From an uncultured Collinsella sp. (GTDB lineage Bacteria; Actinomycetota; Coriobacteriia; Coriobacteriales; Coriobacteriaceae): a stretch of DNA of 16,226 nucleotides. The notes below the pieces were generated by a model, which was not told the origin of the DNA, ran no database searches, and saw nothing but the letters and a program-made list of their open reading frames with translations. The DNA is taken from assembly GCA_937950415.1 (NCBI GenBank), contig CALFDL010000103.1, positions 1 through 16,226 on the forward strand, written 5' to 3'. Made by a program: the position numbers and the translations under genes. Below, piece after piece: positions 8,017-14,120 of this stretch (position 1 is its first letter; every line of letters begins with the position of its first letter).

Positions 8017-8050
8017 GTTTACCTTGGCTAACCGTTTGCCACGGCTAACC
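8017..8050 (-). promoter_or_regulatory. Tandem DtxR/IdeR-like iron box in front of feoAB
   Basis: Two abutting 17-bp direct repeats, GTTTACCTTGGCTAACC (8017-8033) and GTTTGCCACGGCTAACC (8034-8050), agree at 14 of 17 positions. Each contains GGCTAACC (minus GGTTAGCC), which resembles the half-site of the actinobacterial DtxR/IdeR operator. They lie between the candidate -10 and the ribosome binding site of feoAB, where a repressor would block transcription. Iron-dependent repression of feo by this family is well known. The regulator itself is not in this window. Confidence 0.55.
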
Positions 8051-8064
8051 AATTGTAACCATGC

Positions 8065-8094
8065 ATGATAGCGCGAACACGCAACGACGTTCAA
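8065..8094 (-). promoter_or_regulatory. Candidate feoAB promoter
   Basis: On the minus strand, TTGAAC (8094-8089) and TATCAT (8070-8065) are 18 bp apart, and the -10 is preceded by GC. The iron-box repeats begin about 15 bp downstream of the -10. Confidence 0.45.
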
Positions 8095-8132
8095 TCAGCA
8101 AATTGGCGCAATGGGGACAGGCAGGAGAGTTC

Positions 8133-8340
8133 AGGGCCATAGTTTCCCGATGAGGCCTCTCGGGGAAACTACATCCCAGAATTCCGGCTCGAAACGGGAT
8201 ATGGTTTCCCAAACAGGCCTCTTACGGAAAATGCATCCCGGAATCCCCGCTCGAAACGGGACGCGCTTTCCCAGTCGAGGCCCTATGGGAAACTGCGTCC
8301 CACCTTGAAAGGCAAAACTGGGGCGCAGTTTCCGGGCGGG
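8133..8340 (+). repeat. 62-bp tandem repeat array of hairpin units
   Basis: Units start at 8133, 8195, 8257 and 8319, an exact 62-bp period. The TTTCC core recurs at 8143, 8205, 8267 and 8329. Units 1 and 2 match at about 47 of 62 positions. Unit 3 diverges in its last third, and unit 4 is cut after its left arm. Each full unit is a stem-loop: a left arm of the type GGGACGCAGTTTCCC, a loop with GAGGCC, and a right arm GGGAAACTGCGTCCC. Unit 3 is strongest, with 16-nt arms (8258-8273 and 8286-8301), one mismatch and one G-U. The period is not a multiple of three and no conserved peptide results, so it is non-coding. Strand and function are unknown. Confidence 0.8.
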
Positions 8341-8354
8341 GCATCAAAAACGAA

Positions 8355-8419
8355 GTTGCGGTGGAATAGTTCCTGGATGGGCTGGTTGATGCCCCAGATA
8401 GGAACTATTTCACCGCAAG
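8355..8419 (+). repeat. Double-hairpin palindromic repeat element, copy 2
   Basis: Arms 8356-8374 and 8400-8418 pair over 19 positions, with one G-U in plus-strand RNA. The outer arm TTGCGGTGGAATA is identical to copy 1 (4216-4280, opposite strand). The distal arm is GTTCCT/AGGAAC instead of CGGACT/AGTCCG. The interior stem is GGGC/GCCC (8379-8382, 8390-8393) instead of GGGT/ACCC. Read in the minus direction, the hairpin is followed after four bases by TTTTT (8350-8346), so this copy could also serve as terminator of the hydrolase gene that ends at 8448. Confidence 0.8.
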
Positions 8420-8447
8420 TTATTGAAGGGCTTGGATGCCGGGACTC

Positions 8448-9347
8448 TTACAGATGGCGCTCCAGGAAGCGGAAGGCTAGGCGGATCCAGGGACGGACCG
8501 CCACCTGCTTGTCCTCGTTGTCGACCGCGGTGTTGGCGTTGCCGAGCGAAAGGCCGTGACCACCCTGGTCGAAGACGTGCATCTCGCATGCAACGCCCTC
8601 CTCGGCCATGCGCTGCGCAAACGGATAGACCTGCGCGATCGGCGCCGTCTTGTCGTCGGACACGCCCCACACAAAGGTCGGCGGCATCTGACGCGAAACA
8701 TGCGTGGTGGGGCAGATATCGGCCAAATGCTCGTCAGTTGCCTCGCCGCCCGTCACCATCGACAGGTAGTCGTTGAGCAAATCGCGCCCCGTCTTGCCGC
8801 CCGTCTTGGGCACACGCAAGTCGATGCGTGGATCGCGCGTCTGCATGTCGCGCACATAGGCAAAGTCGAGCAATGGATAGCCCAGCACCACGGCATCGGG
8901 ACGAATGTCGTCCGGACGCGCCCCGGCAAGTGCCGCGAAGGGGCCGGTCTTCCACTGTGTTGCCAGCGAGGCGCAAATCATGCCGCCAGCAGAAAAGCCC
9001 ACGACGCACACGCGCTTGGGATCGACATGCCACTCGTCGGCATTCGCACGCACCGTGGCAACCATCTTGGCAAGATCTGCTTGGGGGTGTGGAAAGCTCA
9101 CGTCACCCGTAGAACTCGTGACATAGTTGAGCACAAAGGCCTGGTAACCGTGATCCAAAAACGCAAACGCCACGGGATCCTGCTCATGCGGAGCGATATG
9201 CGTAAACGCACCTCCGCCGCAGATAATCACGGCAGGGCGGCGGCCATTCGGTTTATCAGGCAGCGGCTCGGCACCCAAATACGTAAACGTCGCCGGATAT
9301 TCCTCGGTCGGCTCCTCGCCCCACAGCGCACGGTTCTCGACAATCAT
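8448..9347 (-). CDS. Alpha/beta-hydrolase, esterase/lipase-like
   Basis: A 299-residue serine hydrolase of the Aes/BD-FAE type, probably cleaving small acyl esters (for example acetylated sugars) in the cytoplasm. The oxyanion-hole segment is IICGGGAFTH (41-50), with Cys in place of the more usual His before GGG. The nucleophile is Ser119 in GFSAG. The acid is probably Asp231 or Asp232 in VSDDKTAP. The catalytic His is His264 in GGHGLSL. No signal peptide is present. The frame stays open upstream, but the MIVENRALWG start at 9347 has AGGGAG about 6 nt before it, and the extra upstream residues look non-coding. It lies divergent to crr. The substrate is not deducible. Confidence 0.88.
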   Translation of the reverse strand: MIVENRALWGEEPTEEYPATFTYLGAEPLPDKPNGRRPAVIICGGGAFTHIAPHEQDPVAFAFLDHGYQAFVLNYVTSSTGDVSFPHPQADLAKMVATVRANADEWHVDPKRVCVVGFSAGGMICASLATQWKTGPFAALAGARPDDIRPDAVVLGYPLLDFAYVRDMQTRDPRIDLRVPKTGGKTGRDLLNDYLSMVTGGEATDEHLADICPTTHVSRQMPPTFVWGVSDDKTAPIAQVYPFAQRMAEEGVACEMHVFDQGGHGLSLGNANTAVDNEDKQVAVRPWIRLAFRFLERHL

Positions 9348-9533
9348 ATGTGCTCCCTTCGCGCAAATTAAGCGCCCTTGTTTTTCGCCTTCAAGCGTAC
9401 CCCACTTGAACCCGTGGCGCAGAAACACTCCAGCAATAAGTTTCCCTTCAACTGATATATCACATAATCCCAGCTCAGAGGTATCGCTGAGCAGCGTAGA
9501 ATAGGGGGTGTTGACCAAGCCGCGAAACAGATA

Positions 9534-9545
9534 TGAAACGTTTCC
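9534..9545 (+). promoter_or_regulatory. LacI-family-like operator upstream of crr
   Basis: TGAAACGTTTCC contains the perfect 10-bp palindrome GAAACGTTTC (9535-9544) with a central CG, the form of LacI/GalR/CcpA-type operators. It lies 47 bp before the crr start. A -35-like TTGACC (9511-9516) is close by, but no well-spaced -10 is evident. Sugar-responsive control of crr is an inference. Confidence 0.4.
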
Positions 9546-9591
9546 GGCAAACCAAACGCGCGATATGCGCCTATTTAAGTTGGAGGCAACT

Positions 9592-10155
9592 ATGGGTCTG
9601 CTCGATTCGCTTAAGTCCACCTTCACCTCGACCGGCGAGGCGTCCGTTCCGCCCGCAGCAAGCTTCGCCACCCGCGAAGGCGTCATCTATGCCCCCGTCA
9701 ACGGCGTGCTCGTCAACCTGGACGAGGTTCCCGACGAGACGATCGCCTCGGGCATGCTTGGCCAGGGCTATGGCATCGAGCCCATTACCGGCACCATCTA
9801 TGCGCCCGCCAACGGCCGCATCGGTGCCACCACTGTCACCAACCACTCCATCGGCATGATTACCGAGGACGGTCTTCGCGTGTTCATCCATGTCGGCCTG
9901 GGCACCGTGGAAATGAACGGCAAGGGTTTTGCCCGCTTTGTCGAGATGGGCGATGTGGTCAAGGCAGGCCAGCCGCTCATCAGCTTCGACCGCGAGGCCA
10001 TTAAGGCCGCTGGTCACGAGGACATCGTGACCGTCATCGTCTCCGAGCTCGATCGTCTTAAGAGCATCGACCATGTCGGCGAGTCCGGAACGCTTATCGG
10101 CGGCAACCCGCTCGTCAAGCTTGGCGACCCGCTGCTGGTTGCCAAGACCAAGTAG
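9592..10155 (+). CDS. crr: PTS glucose-family EIIA component
   Basis: A 187-residue stand-alone EIIA of the glucose family, which accepts phosphate from HPr and passes it to an EIIB of a sugar PTS. It also often serves as a regulatory signal. The core reads VYAPVNG-like (VIYAPVNGVLVNLDEVPDE), then GIEPITGTIYAPANG. The helper His85 is in TNHSIGM, and the phosphorylated His100 is in VFIHVGLGTVEMNGKGF. GDPLL closes the fold. GGAGG about 6 nt before ATG 9592 fixes the start; the open frame upstream is leader. No EIIB or EIIC gene is nearby, so it must serve a distant permease. A strong terminator follows. Confidence 0.93.
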   Translation: MGLLDSLKSTFTSTGEASVPPAASFATREGVIYAPVNGVLVNLDEVPDETIASGMLGQGYGIEPITGTIYAPANGRIGATTVTNHSIGMITEDGLRVFIHVGLGTVEMNGKGFARFVEMGDVVKAGQPLISFDREAIKAAGHEDIVTVIVSELDRLKSIDHVGESGTLIGGNPLVKLGDPLLVAKTK

Positions 10156-10192
10156 CCAGGCCCCGCGCCACACAGCCAAAAGGCACCTCGTC

Positions 10193-10226
10193 AAGCGCCC
10201 GCGACCATTTGGCCGCGGGCGCTTTT
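10193..10226 (+). terminator. Terminator of crr
   Basis: AAGCGCCCGCG (10193-10203) pairs perfectly with CGCGGGCGCTT around a 10-nt loop and runs into TTTT. It is 38 bp after the crr stop. Confidence 0.85.
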
Positions 10227-10281
10227 CGTTTGAAAAACCATCCCGCCAATGCTTTATCTGTATAGCTCAAATGAGCCGAGC

Positions 10282-10290
10282 TGCTAGAAT
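10282..10290 (+). promoter_or_regulatory. Extended -10 promoter of asnS
   Basis: TGC-TAGAAT is an extended -10 element 47 bp before the GTG start. The -35 is weak, as often happens with TG-extended promoters. Confidence 0.45.
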
Positions 10291-10336
10291 ATCGAACTGT
10301 ATGGATAACTATCATTCAACCGTTATGGGAGGATAC

Positions 10337-11740
10337 GTGAACCGCACCAAAATCGCGCAGCTCTATGCCGATGCCGAGTCGCTCGGCGGCCAGACCGTCA
10401 CCGTCGCCGGCTGGGTTAAGTCCGTCCGCGACATGAAGAACTTTGGCTTTGTTACGCTCAACGACGGCAGCTGCTTCCGCGACCTGCAGGTCGTCATGAA
10501 CCGCGAGGCACTCGACAACTACGACGAGATCGCCCATCAAAACGTCTCGGCCGCACTCATTTGCACCGGCACCGTCAAGCTGACCCCCGATGCGCCCCAG
10601 CCTTTCGAGCTTTCTGCCACTTCCATCGAGGTCGAGGGCGTCAGCGCCCCGGACTACCCGCTGCAAAAGAAGCGCGCAACCGTCGAGTTCCTGCGCACCC
10701 AGCAGCACCTGCGCCCGCGCACCAACCTGTTCCGCGCCGTGTTCCGCATTCGCTCTGTCGCGGCTGCCGCCATCCACCGCTTCTTCCAGGAGCAGGGCTT
10801 TGTCTACGTCAACACCCCCATCATCACCACGAGTGACTGCGAGGGCGCCGGCGAGATGTTCCGCGTGACCACGCTCGACCCCAAAAATCCGCCCCTCACC
10901 GAGTCCGGCGAGGTCGACTGGAGCCAGGACTTCTTTGGCAAGCACGCGAGCCTTACCGTGTCCGGCCAGCTCAATGCCGAGAACTTTGCCATGGCCTTTG
11001 GCGACGTGTACACCTTTGGCCCCACCTTCCGCGCCGAAAACTCCAACACCACGCGCCACGCCGCCGAGTTTTGGATGATCGAGCCCGAGATGGCCTTTGC
11101 CGACCTTAACGACTACATGGATAACGCCGAGGCCATGCTCAAGTACGTCCTTAAGGACGTCATGGCAACCTGCCCCGACGAGCTCAATATGCTCAACAAG
11201 TTTGTGGACAAGGGTCTGCTCGAGCGCCTGGACCACGTGGCAAACTCCGACTTTGCCCGCGTCACCTATACCGAGGCCGTCGAAATCCTGGAGCAGGCAG
11301 TCGCCGCCGGTCACAAGTTTGACTATCCCGTGAGCTGGGGCATCGACCTGCAGACCGAGCACGAGCGTTTCCTGACCGAGGAGCACTTTAAGCGACCGAC
11401 TTTTGTGACCGACTACCCGGCCGAGATCAAGGCGTTCTACATGCGCATGAACGAGGACGGCAAGACCGTCGCCGCCGCCGACTGCCTGGTGCCGGGCATC
11501 GGCGAGATTATCGGCGGCTCCCAGCGCGAGGAGCGCCTGGATCTGCTCGAAGCCCGCATCAAGGACCTGGGCATGAATCCCGAGCAGTACAAGTACTATC
11601 TGGACCTGCGCCGCTACGGTTCTTGCAAGCACGCCGGCTACGGTCTGGGCTTCGAGCGCTTGGTCATGTATCTGACCGGCGTGGGCAACATCCGCGACGT
11701 CCTGCCGCACCCGCGCACCGTGGGCAACGCCGACTTCTAA
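10337..11740 (+). CDS. asnS: Asparaginyl-tRNA synthetase
   Basis: A 467-residue class IIb aminoacyl-tRNA synthetase that attaches asparagine to tRNA-Asn. Residues about 18-100 form the OB-fold anticodon-binding domain (VTVAGWVKSVRDMKNFGFVTLNDGS). Motif 2 is FRAENSNTTRHAAEFWMIE (231-249), with the AsnRS-type spacing and TRHAAEF signature. Motif 3 is GLGFERL (436-442), followed by IRDVLPHPRT. The length is normal for the family. I chose the GTG at 10337 because GGGAGGA ends 4 nt before it and MNRTKI is the usual start. An ATG at 10301 in the same frame would add 12 residues and has no ribosome binding site. Terminators flank it, so it is a single-gene unit. Confidence 0.96.
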   Translation: MNRTKIAQLYADAESLGGQTVTVAGWVKSVRDMKNFGFVTLNDGSCFRDLQVVMNREALDNYDEIAHQNVSAALICTGTVKLTPDAPQPFELSATSIEVEGVSAPDYPLQKKRATVEFLRTQQHLRPRTNLFRAVFRIRSVAAAAIHRFFQEQGFVYVNTPIITTSDCEGAGEMFRVTTLDPKNPPLTESGEVDWSQDFFGKHASLTVSGQLNAENFAMAFGDVYTFGPTFRAENSNTTRHAAEFWMIEPEMAFADLNDYMDNAEAMLKYVLKDVMATCPDELNMLNKFVDKGLLERLDHVANSDFARVTYTEAVEILEQAVAAGHKFDYPVSWGIDLQTEHERFLTEEHFKRPTFVTDYPAEIKAFYMRMNEDGKTVAAADCLVPGIGEIIGGSQREERLDLLEARIKDLGMNPEQYKYYLDLRRYGSCKHAGYGLGFERLVMYLTGVGNIRDVLPHPRTVGNADF

Positions 11741-11780
11741 TCGCCACAGCGCCACCAAACGCGTTCCAGCGCATCACGCC

Positions 11781-11813
11781 AGCGCCTCTCGGCAAGCCGA
11801 GGGGCGCTTTTTT
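11781..11813 (+). terminator. Terminator of asnS
   Basis: GCGCCTCTCGGC and GCCGAGGGGCGC pair over 12 positions with one G-U around a tight loop and run into TTTTTT. It lies about 40 bp after the asnS stop. Confidence 0.9.
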
Positions 11814-11989
11814 CAACAGCATCCGTCAAGCTTTTGGCAAGTTTTTGGTCAGTTGGGCAGGGCTGTTGAAAACTCGACCCGCCGCTTGCCGACGGCTACC
11901 GACCGCCCAGGGCGTCCTGCACCCCTGGGAAAGCCCCGCGTCCTAGGCTCCATACCGTCGCCACCCAAAACGGAAAGGACGTGGGCGCC

Positions 11990-12775
11990 ATGACCGAAAC
12001 CGCTGTTGAAACTTACGAGACCACGACGAGGGGCGCCGCCTCAATGGCAGCCTATCGCGCCGTTCGCATCCTGCAACTATTAAGCGAAAACACCGGCGAG
12101 GACAAGGCTATGCTTTCCGATGAGTTGATCCGGCGCCTCGCCCATCCCGACGACCCCGCCCGCATGCCCATCTCGGCGGCGCGGCGCAGCATCTACACCG
12201 CCATCTCCGCACTTCGCCATGCCGGATACGAAATTGAGTACAAACGCGGCGTGGGCTACAAACTTCTTACCCGCCCGCTCACCGATGAAGAGATCATCCG
12301 GCTCCACGGTATGGTCATGCGCAACCGCTCCACGCCCATCGCCATTCGAAAGAGCATGGCGCAGCACTTGGTCGCCATGGCGAGCGCCGACGTTCGCGGC
12401 TACCTCGATGCACCCGAGCCCGCTCCAAGCGTGGGCGGCAAATCCACCAAGACCACGCACACGCCTGTCAAGCGCATCGATGCCTGCGAGCTCATCGAGC
12501 AGGCCATCGACCACGGAACCACGGTGAGTTTTGATATTTCGAGTGTCACGGCACGCGGAGAGGTCGAAGTGGCACGGATGACACTCCGGCCCTTTGCCAT
12601 CAAGCAACGAGACGGCATCTCGTATTTGCTGGGAACGGTCTATGACGCGCGAGGCGCCGATGACACGTTGCGTACCGTAGAGATCGGCCGAATGAGAAAC
12701 GTCACCACACGTCTCCTCGACGGCAAGAAGCTCTTCGCCGCCCTGGACGAGGACGACGCCTCCTCCGCCGCATAA
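11990..12775 (+). CDS. WYL-domain transcriptional regulator
   Basis: A 261-residue DNA-binding protein. Residues about 20-95 form a winged helix-turn-helix (YRAVRILQLLSE, RRSIYTAISALRHAGYEIEYKRGVGYKLL). After a linker, residues about 165-245 resemble a WYL ligand-sensing domain: TLRPFAIKQRDGISYLLGTVYDA and LRTVEIGRMRNV. The WYL triplet itself has become SYL. Such proteins respond to small ligands or nucleic acid and control nearby or distant genes. A GTG at 11981 is too close to the ribosome binding site, whereas AAAGGA lies 10 nt before ATG 11990, so that start is chosen. It is followed, same strand, by trpX after 160 bp. A link to the transporter is possible but not shown. Confidence 0.85.
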   Translation: MTETAVETYETTTRGAASMAAYRAVRILQLLSENTGEDKAMLSDELIRRLAHPDDPARMPISAARRSIYTAISALRHAGYEIEYKRGVGYKLLTRPLTDEEIIRLHGMVMRNRSTPIAIRKSMAQHLVAMASADVRGYLDAPEPAPSVGGKSTKTTHTPVKRIDACELIEQAIDHGTTVSFDISSVTARGEVEVARMTLRPFAIKQRDGISYLLGTVYDARGADDTLRTVEIGRMRNVTTRLLDGKKLFAALDEDDASSAA

Positions 12776-12844
12776 GACCCTCCGCCGCCCATTCGACTAC
12801 CCGTACCGCCCATCCGATTCTGTATTAAAAAACCCGCCAGGCTG

Positions 12845-12872
12845 TTGTAAAAATGGACATCAGCGCTACTAT
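12845..12872 (+). promoter_or_regulatory. Promoter of trpX
   Basis: TTGTAA (12845-12850) and TACTAT (12867-12872) are 16 bp apart, and the -10 is preceded by GC. Transcription would begin near 12879, right at the 5' leader hairpin. Confidence 0.5.
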
Positions 12873-12877
12873 AGTTC

Positions 12878-12903
12878 CACTTGCACTTTGTCCCAGTGCA
12901 GTG
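12878..12903 (+). promoter_or_regulatory. 5' leader hairpin of trpX
   Basis: CACTTGCAC (12878-12886) pairs with GTGCAGTG (12896-12903), eight pairs with one bulged T and a 9-nt loop. It would sit at the very 5' end of the mRNA, where it may stabilise the message or serve as an operator. No known riboswitch was recognised in the leader. Confidence 0.4.
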
Positions 12904-12935
12904 TTTCCAGCCATTTTTATACTGGGGGTAATGAT

Positions 12936-13916
12936 ATGAAGGACATCACCATCAGCCGCAGGAGCCTTCTGGTCTCCGCCGGCCTGCTCGCGCTCGCCCC
13001 GCTCGCCGGATGCGGCGGCAACTCTGGTTCCGGCTCTGCTGCCGCCGGTTCCGACTACACCATCGGCGTTCTGCAGCTCACCGAGCACTCCGCACTCGAC
13101 GCCGCCAACGATGGCTTTGTCAAGGCCATCAAGGAGAGCGGCCTTAAGGTCAAGATCGACCAGAAGAACGCCCAGAACGACCAGTCCACGTGTAAGTCCA
13201 TTGCCGACAAGTTTGTGGGCGACAACGTCAACCTGATTTATGCCATCGCCACGCCCGCCGCGCAGGCTGCCGCTGGCGCCACGGCCGATATCCCCATCGT
13301 AGGCTGTGCCATCACCGACTACGCCGCCTCCGGCCTGGTCCAGGACAACGACAAGCCCGGCACCAACGTCACGGGCGCTTCCGACCTCACCCCGGTCGCC
13401 GAGCAGCTCGAGATGATGCAGAAGGTCCTGCCCGACGTTAAAAAGGTCGGCCTGCTCTACTGCACCGCCGAGTCCAACTCCGACGTCCAGATCAAGGCCG
13501 CCAAGAAGGAGCTCGACAAGCTGGGCCTCGAGTACACTGACTTCACCGTCTCGAGCTCCAACGAGATTCAGTCCGTCGTCGAGTCTGCCGTGGGCAAGGT
13601 CGACGCGCTGTACTCCCCCACTGACAACACCATCGCCGCGGGCGCTTCGCAGGTCGGCCAGATCTGCAAGGAGAATAAGCTCCCCTTCGTGACCGGCGAG
13701 GAGGGTATGTGCATGGCCGGCGGCCTGTTCACCCTCTCCATCAACTATAAGGACCTGGGCTACGCCGCGGGCGAGATGGCCGTTAAGATCCTGAAGGGCG
13801 AGGCCAAGCCCGAGGATATGCCGATCAAGCACCTCTCGAGCAAGGACCTGGTCGTCGTCAAGAACGACGAGATGGCCGAGGCCCTAGGCATCGACCTTTC
13901 CGCTCTGGACGAGTAG
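12936..13916 (+). CDS. trpX: ABC transporter substrate-binding lipoprotein, TrpX type
   Basis: A 326-residue lipid-anchored binding protein (ABC_sub_bind family). The signal peptide MKDITISRRSLLVSAG has a twin-Arg motif (SRRSLL, residues 7-12) and a lipobox LAGC with Cys26 as the lipidation site, so Tat export is plausible. The mature part starts with IGVLQLTEHSALDAANDGF, the hallmark of the TrpX family. It then shows the two-lobe pattern (ATPAAQAA, NVTGASDL, EEGMCMAGGLFTLSINY). TrpX proteins bind tryptophan or related aromatic amino acids. The substrate here is inferred from family. GGGGGT precedes the ATG at 12936; a closer out-of-frame ATG at 12931 is ignored. A terminator-like hairpin separates it from trpY. 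Confidence 0.9.
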   Translation: MKDITISRRSLLVSAGLLALAPLAGCGGNSGSGSAAAGSDYTIGVLQLTEHSALDAANDGFVKAIKESGLKVKIDQKNAQNDQSTCKSIADKFVGDNVNLIYAIATPAAQAAAGATADIPIVGCAITDYAASGLVQDNDKPGTNVTGASDLTPVAEQLEMMQKVLPDVKKVGLLYCTAESNSDVQIKAAKKELDKLGLEYTDFTVSSSNEIQSVVESAVGKVDALYSPTDNTIAAGASQVGQICKENKLPFVTGEEGMCMAGGLFTLSINYKDLGYAAGEMAVKILKGEAKPEDMPIKHLSSKDLVVVKNDEMAEALGIDLSALDE

Positions 13917-13987
13917 CGCCATGTGCGGTAACGCGTCTAGGGCCCGCACGCGCGCCACAGCCGCGTTATTCAATATCTGAGTCCTTG

Positions 13988-14025
13988 GGGCGAACGCTAA
14001 AGACCGGCGTTCGCCCTGCTTGTTT
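13988..14025 (+). terminator. Hairpin between trpX and trpY
   Basis: GGGCGAACGC (13988-13997) pairs perfectly with GCGTTCGCCC (14007-14016). A T-rich tail follows (TGCTTGTTT). It lies 71 bp after the trpX stop. It is probably a partial terminator that allows more binding protein than permease, a common arrangement in ABC importer operons. Confidence 0.7.
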
Positions 14026-14074
14026 CGGATGAGACAAAACATCCGTCCGCAACTCTTTTATGCACTGGTACCGC

Positions 14075-14080
14075 TATTAT
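14075..14080 (+). promoter_or_regulatory. Possible internal -10 before trpY
   Basis: GC-TATTAT lies 40 bp before the trpY start and matches other -10 sites in this window, but no good -35 is seen. It may give trpYZ a separate weak promoter. Confidence 0.35.
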
Positions 14081-14120
14081 GGAAAATCACGTGTCCACCC
14101 TATCCTAGGAGGTATGAAGC

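Noticed and set aside
8111..8308. Small open frame (65 codons) through the tandem array
   Set aside because: The 62-bp period shifts reading frame each unit, so no repeated peptide results, and no good ribosome binding site precedes it.
8133..8340. CRISPR array
   Set aside because: The whole 62-bp unit repeats, with no conserved short repeat separated by unique spacers, and no cas genes are near.
9348..9686. N-terminal extension of the alpha/beta-hydrolase
   Set aside because: The upstream residues overlap the crr start on the other strand and do not resemble the family. A good ribosome binding site supports the start at 9347.
10316..11758. Long minus-strand open frame (480 codons) opposite asnS
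   Set aside because: It mirrors codon bias of asnS, which has complete class II synthetase motifs. No ribosome binding site and a low-complexity V/G/A-rich product.
11855..12851. Similar GGCTGTTGnAAA strings upstream of the WYL regulator and trpX
   Set aside because: Match is short. The trpX copy is explained by its -35 element, while the other has no matching -10, so a shared site is not supported.
12825..13832. Minus-strand open frame (335 codons) opposite trpX
   Set aside because: Low-complexity L/V/G-rich product typical of an antisense shadow. The plus strand encodes a clear lipoprotein.
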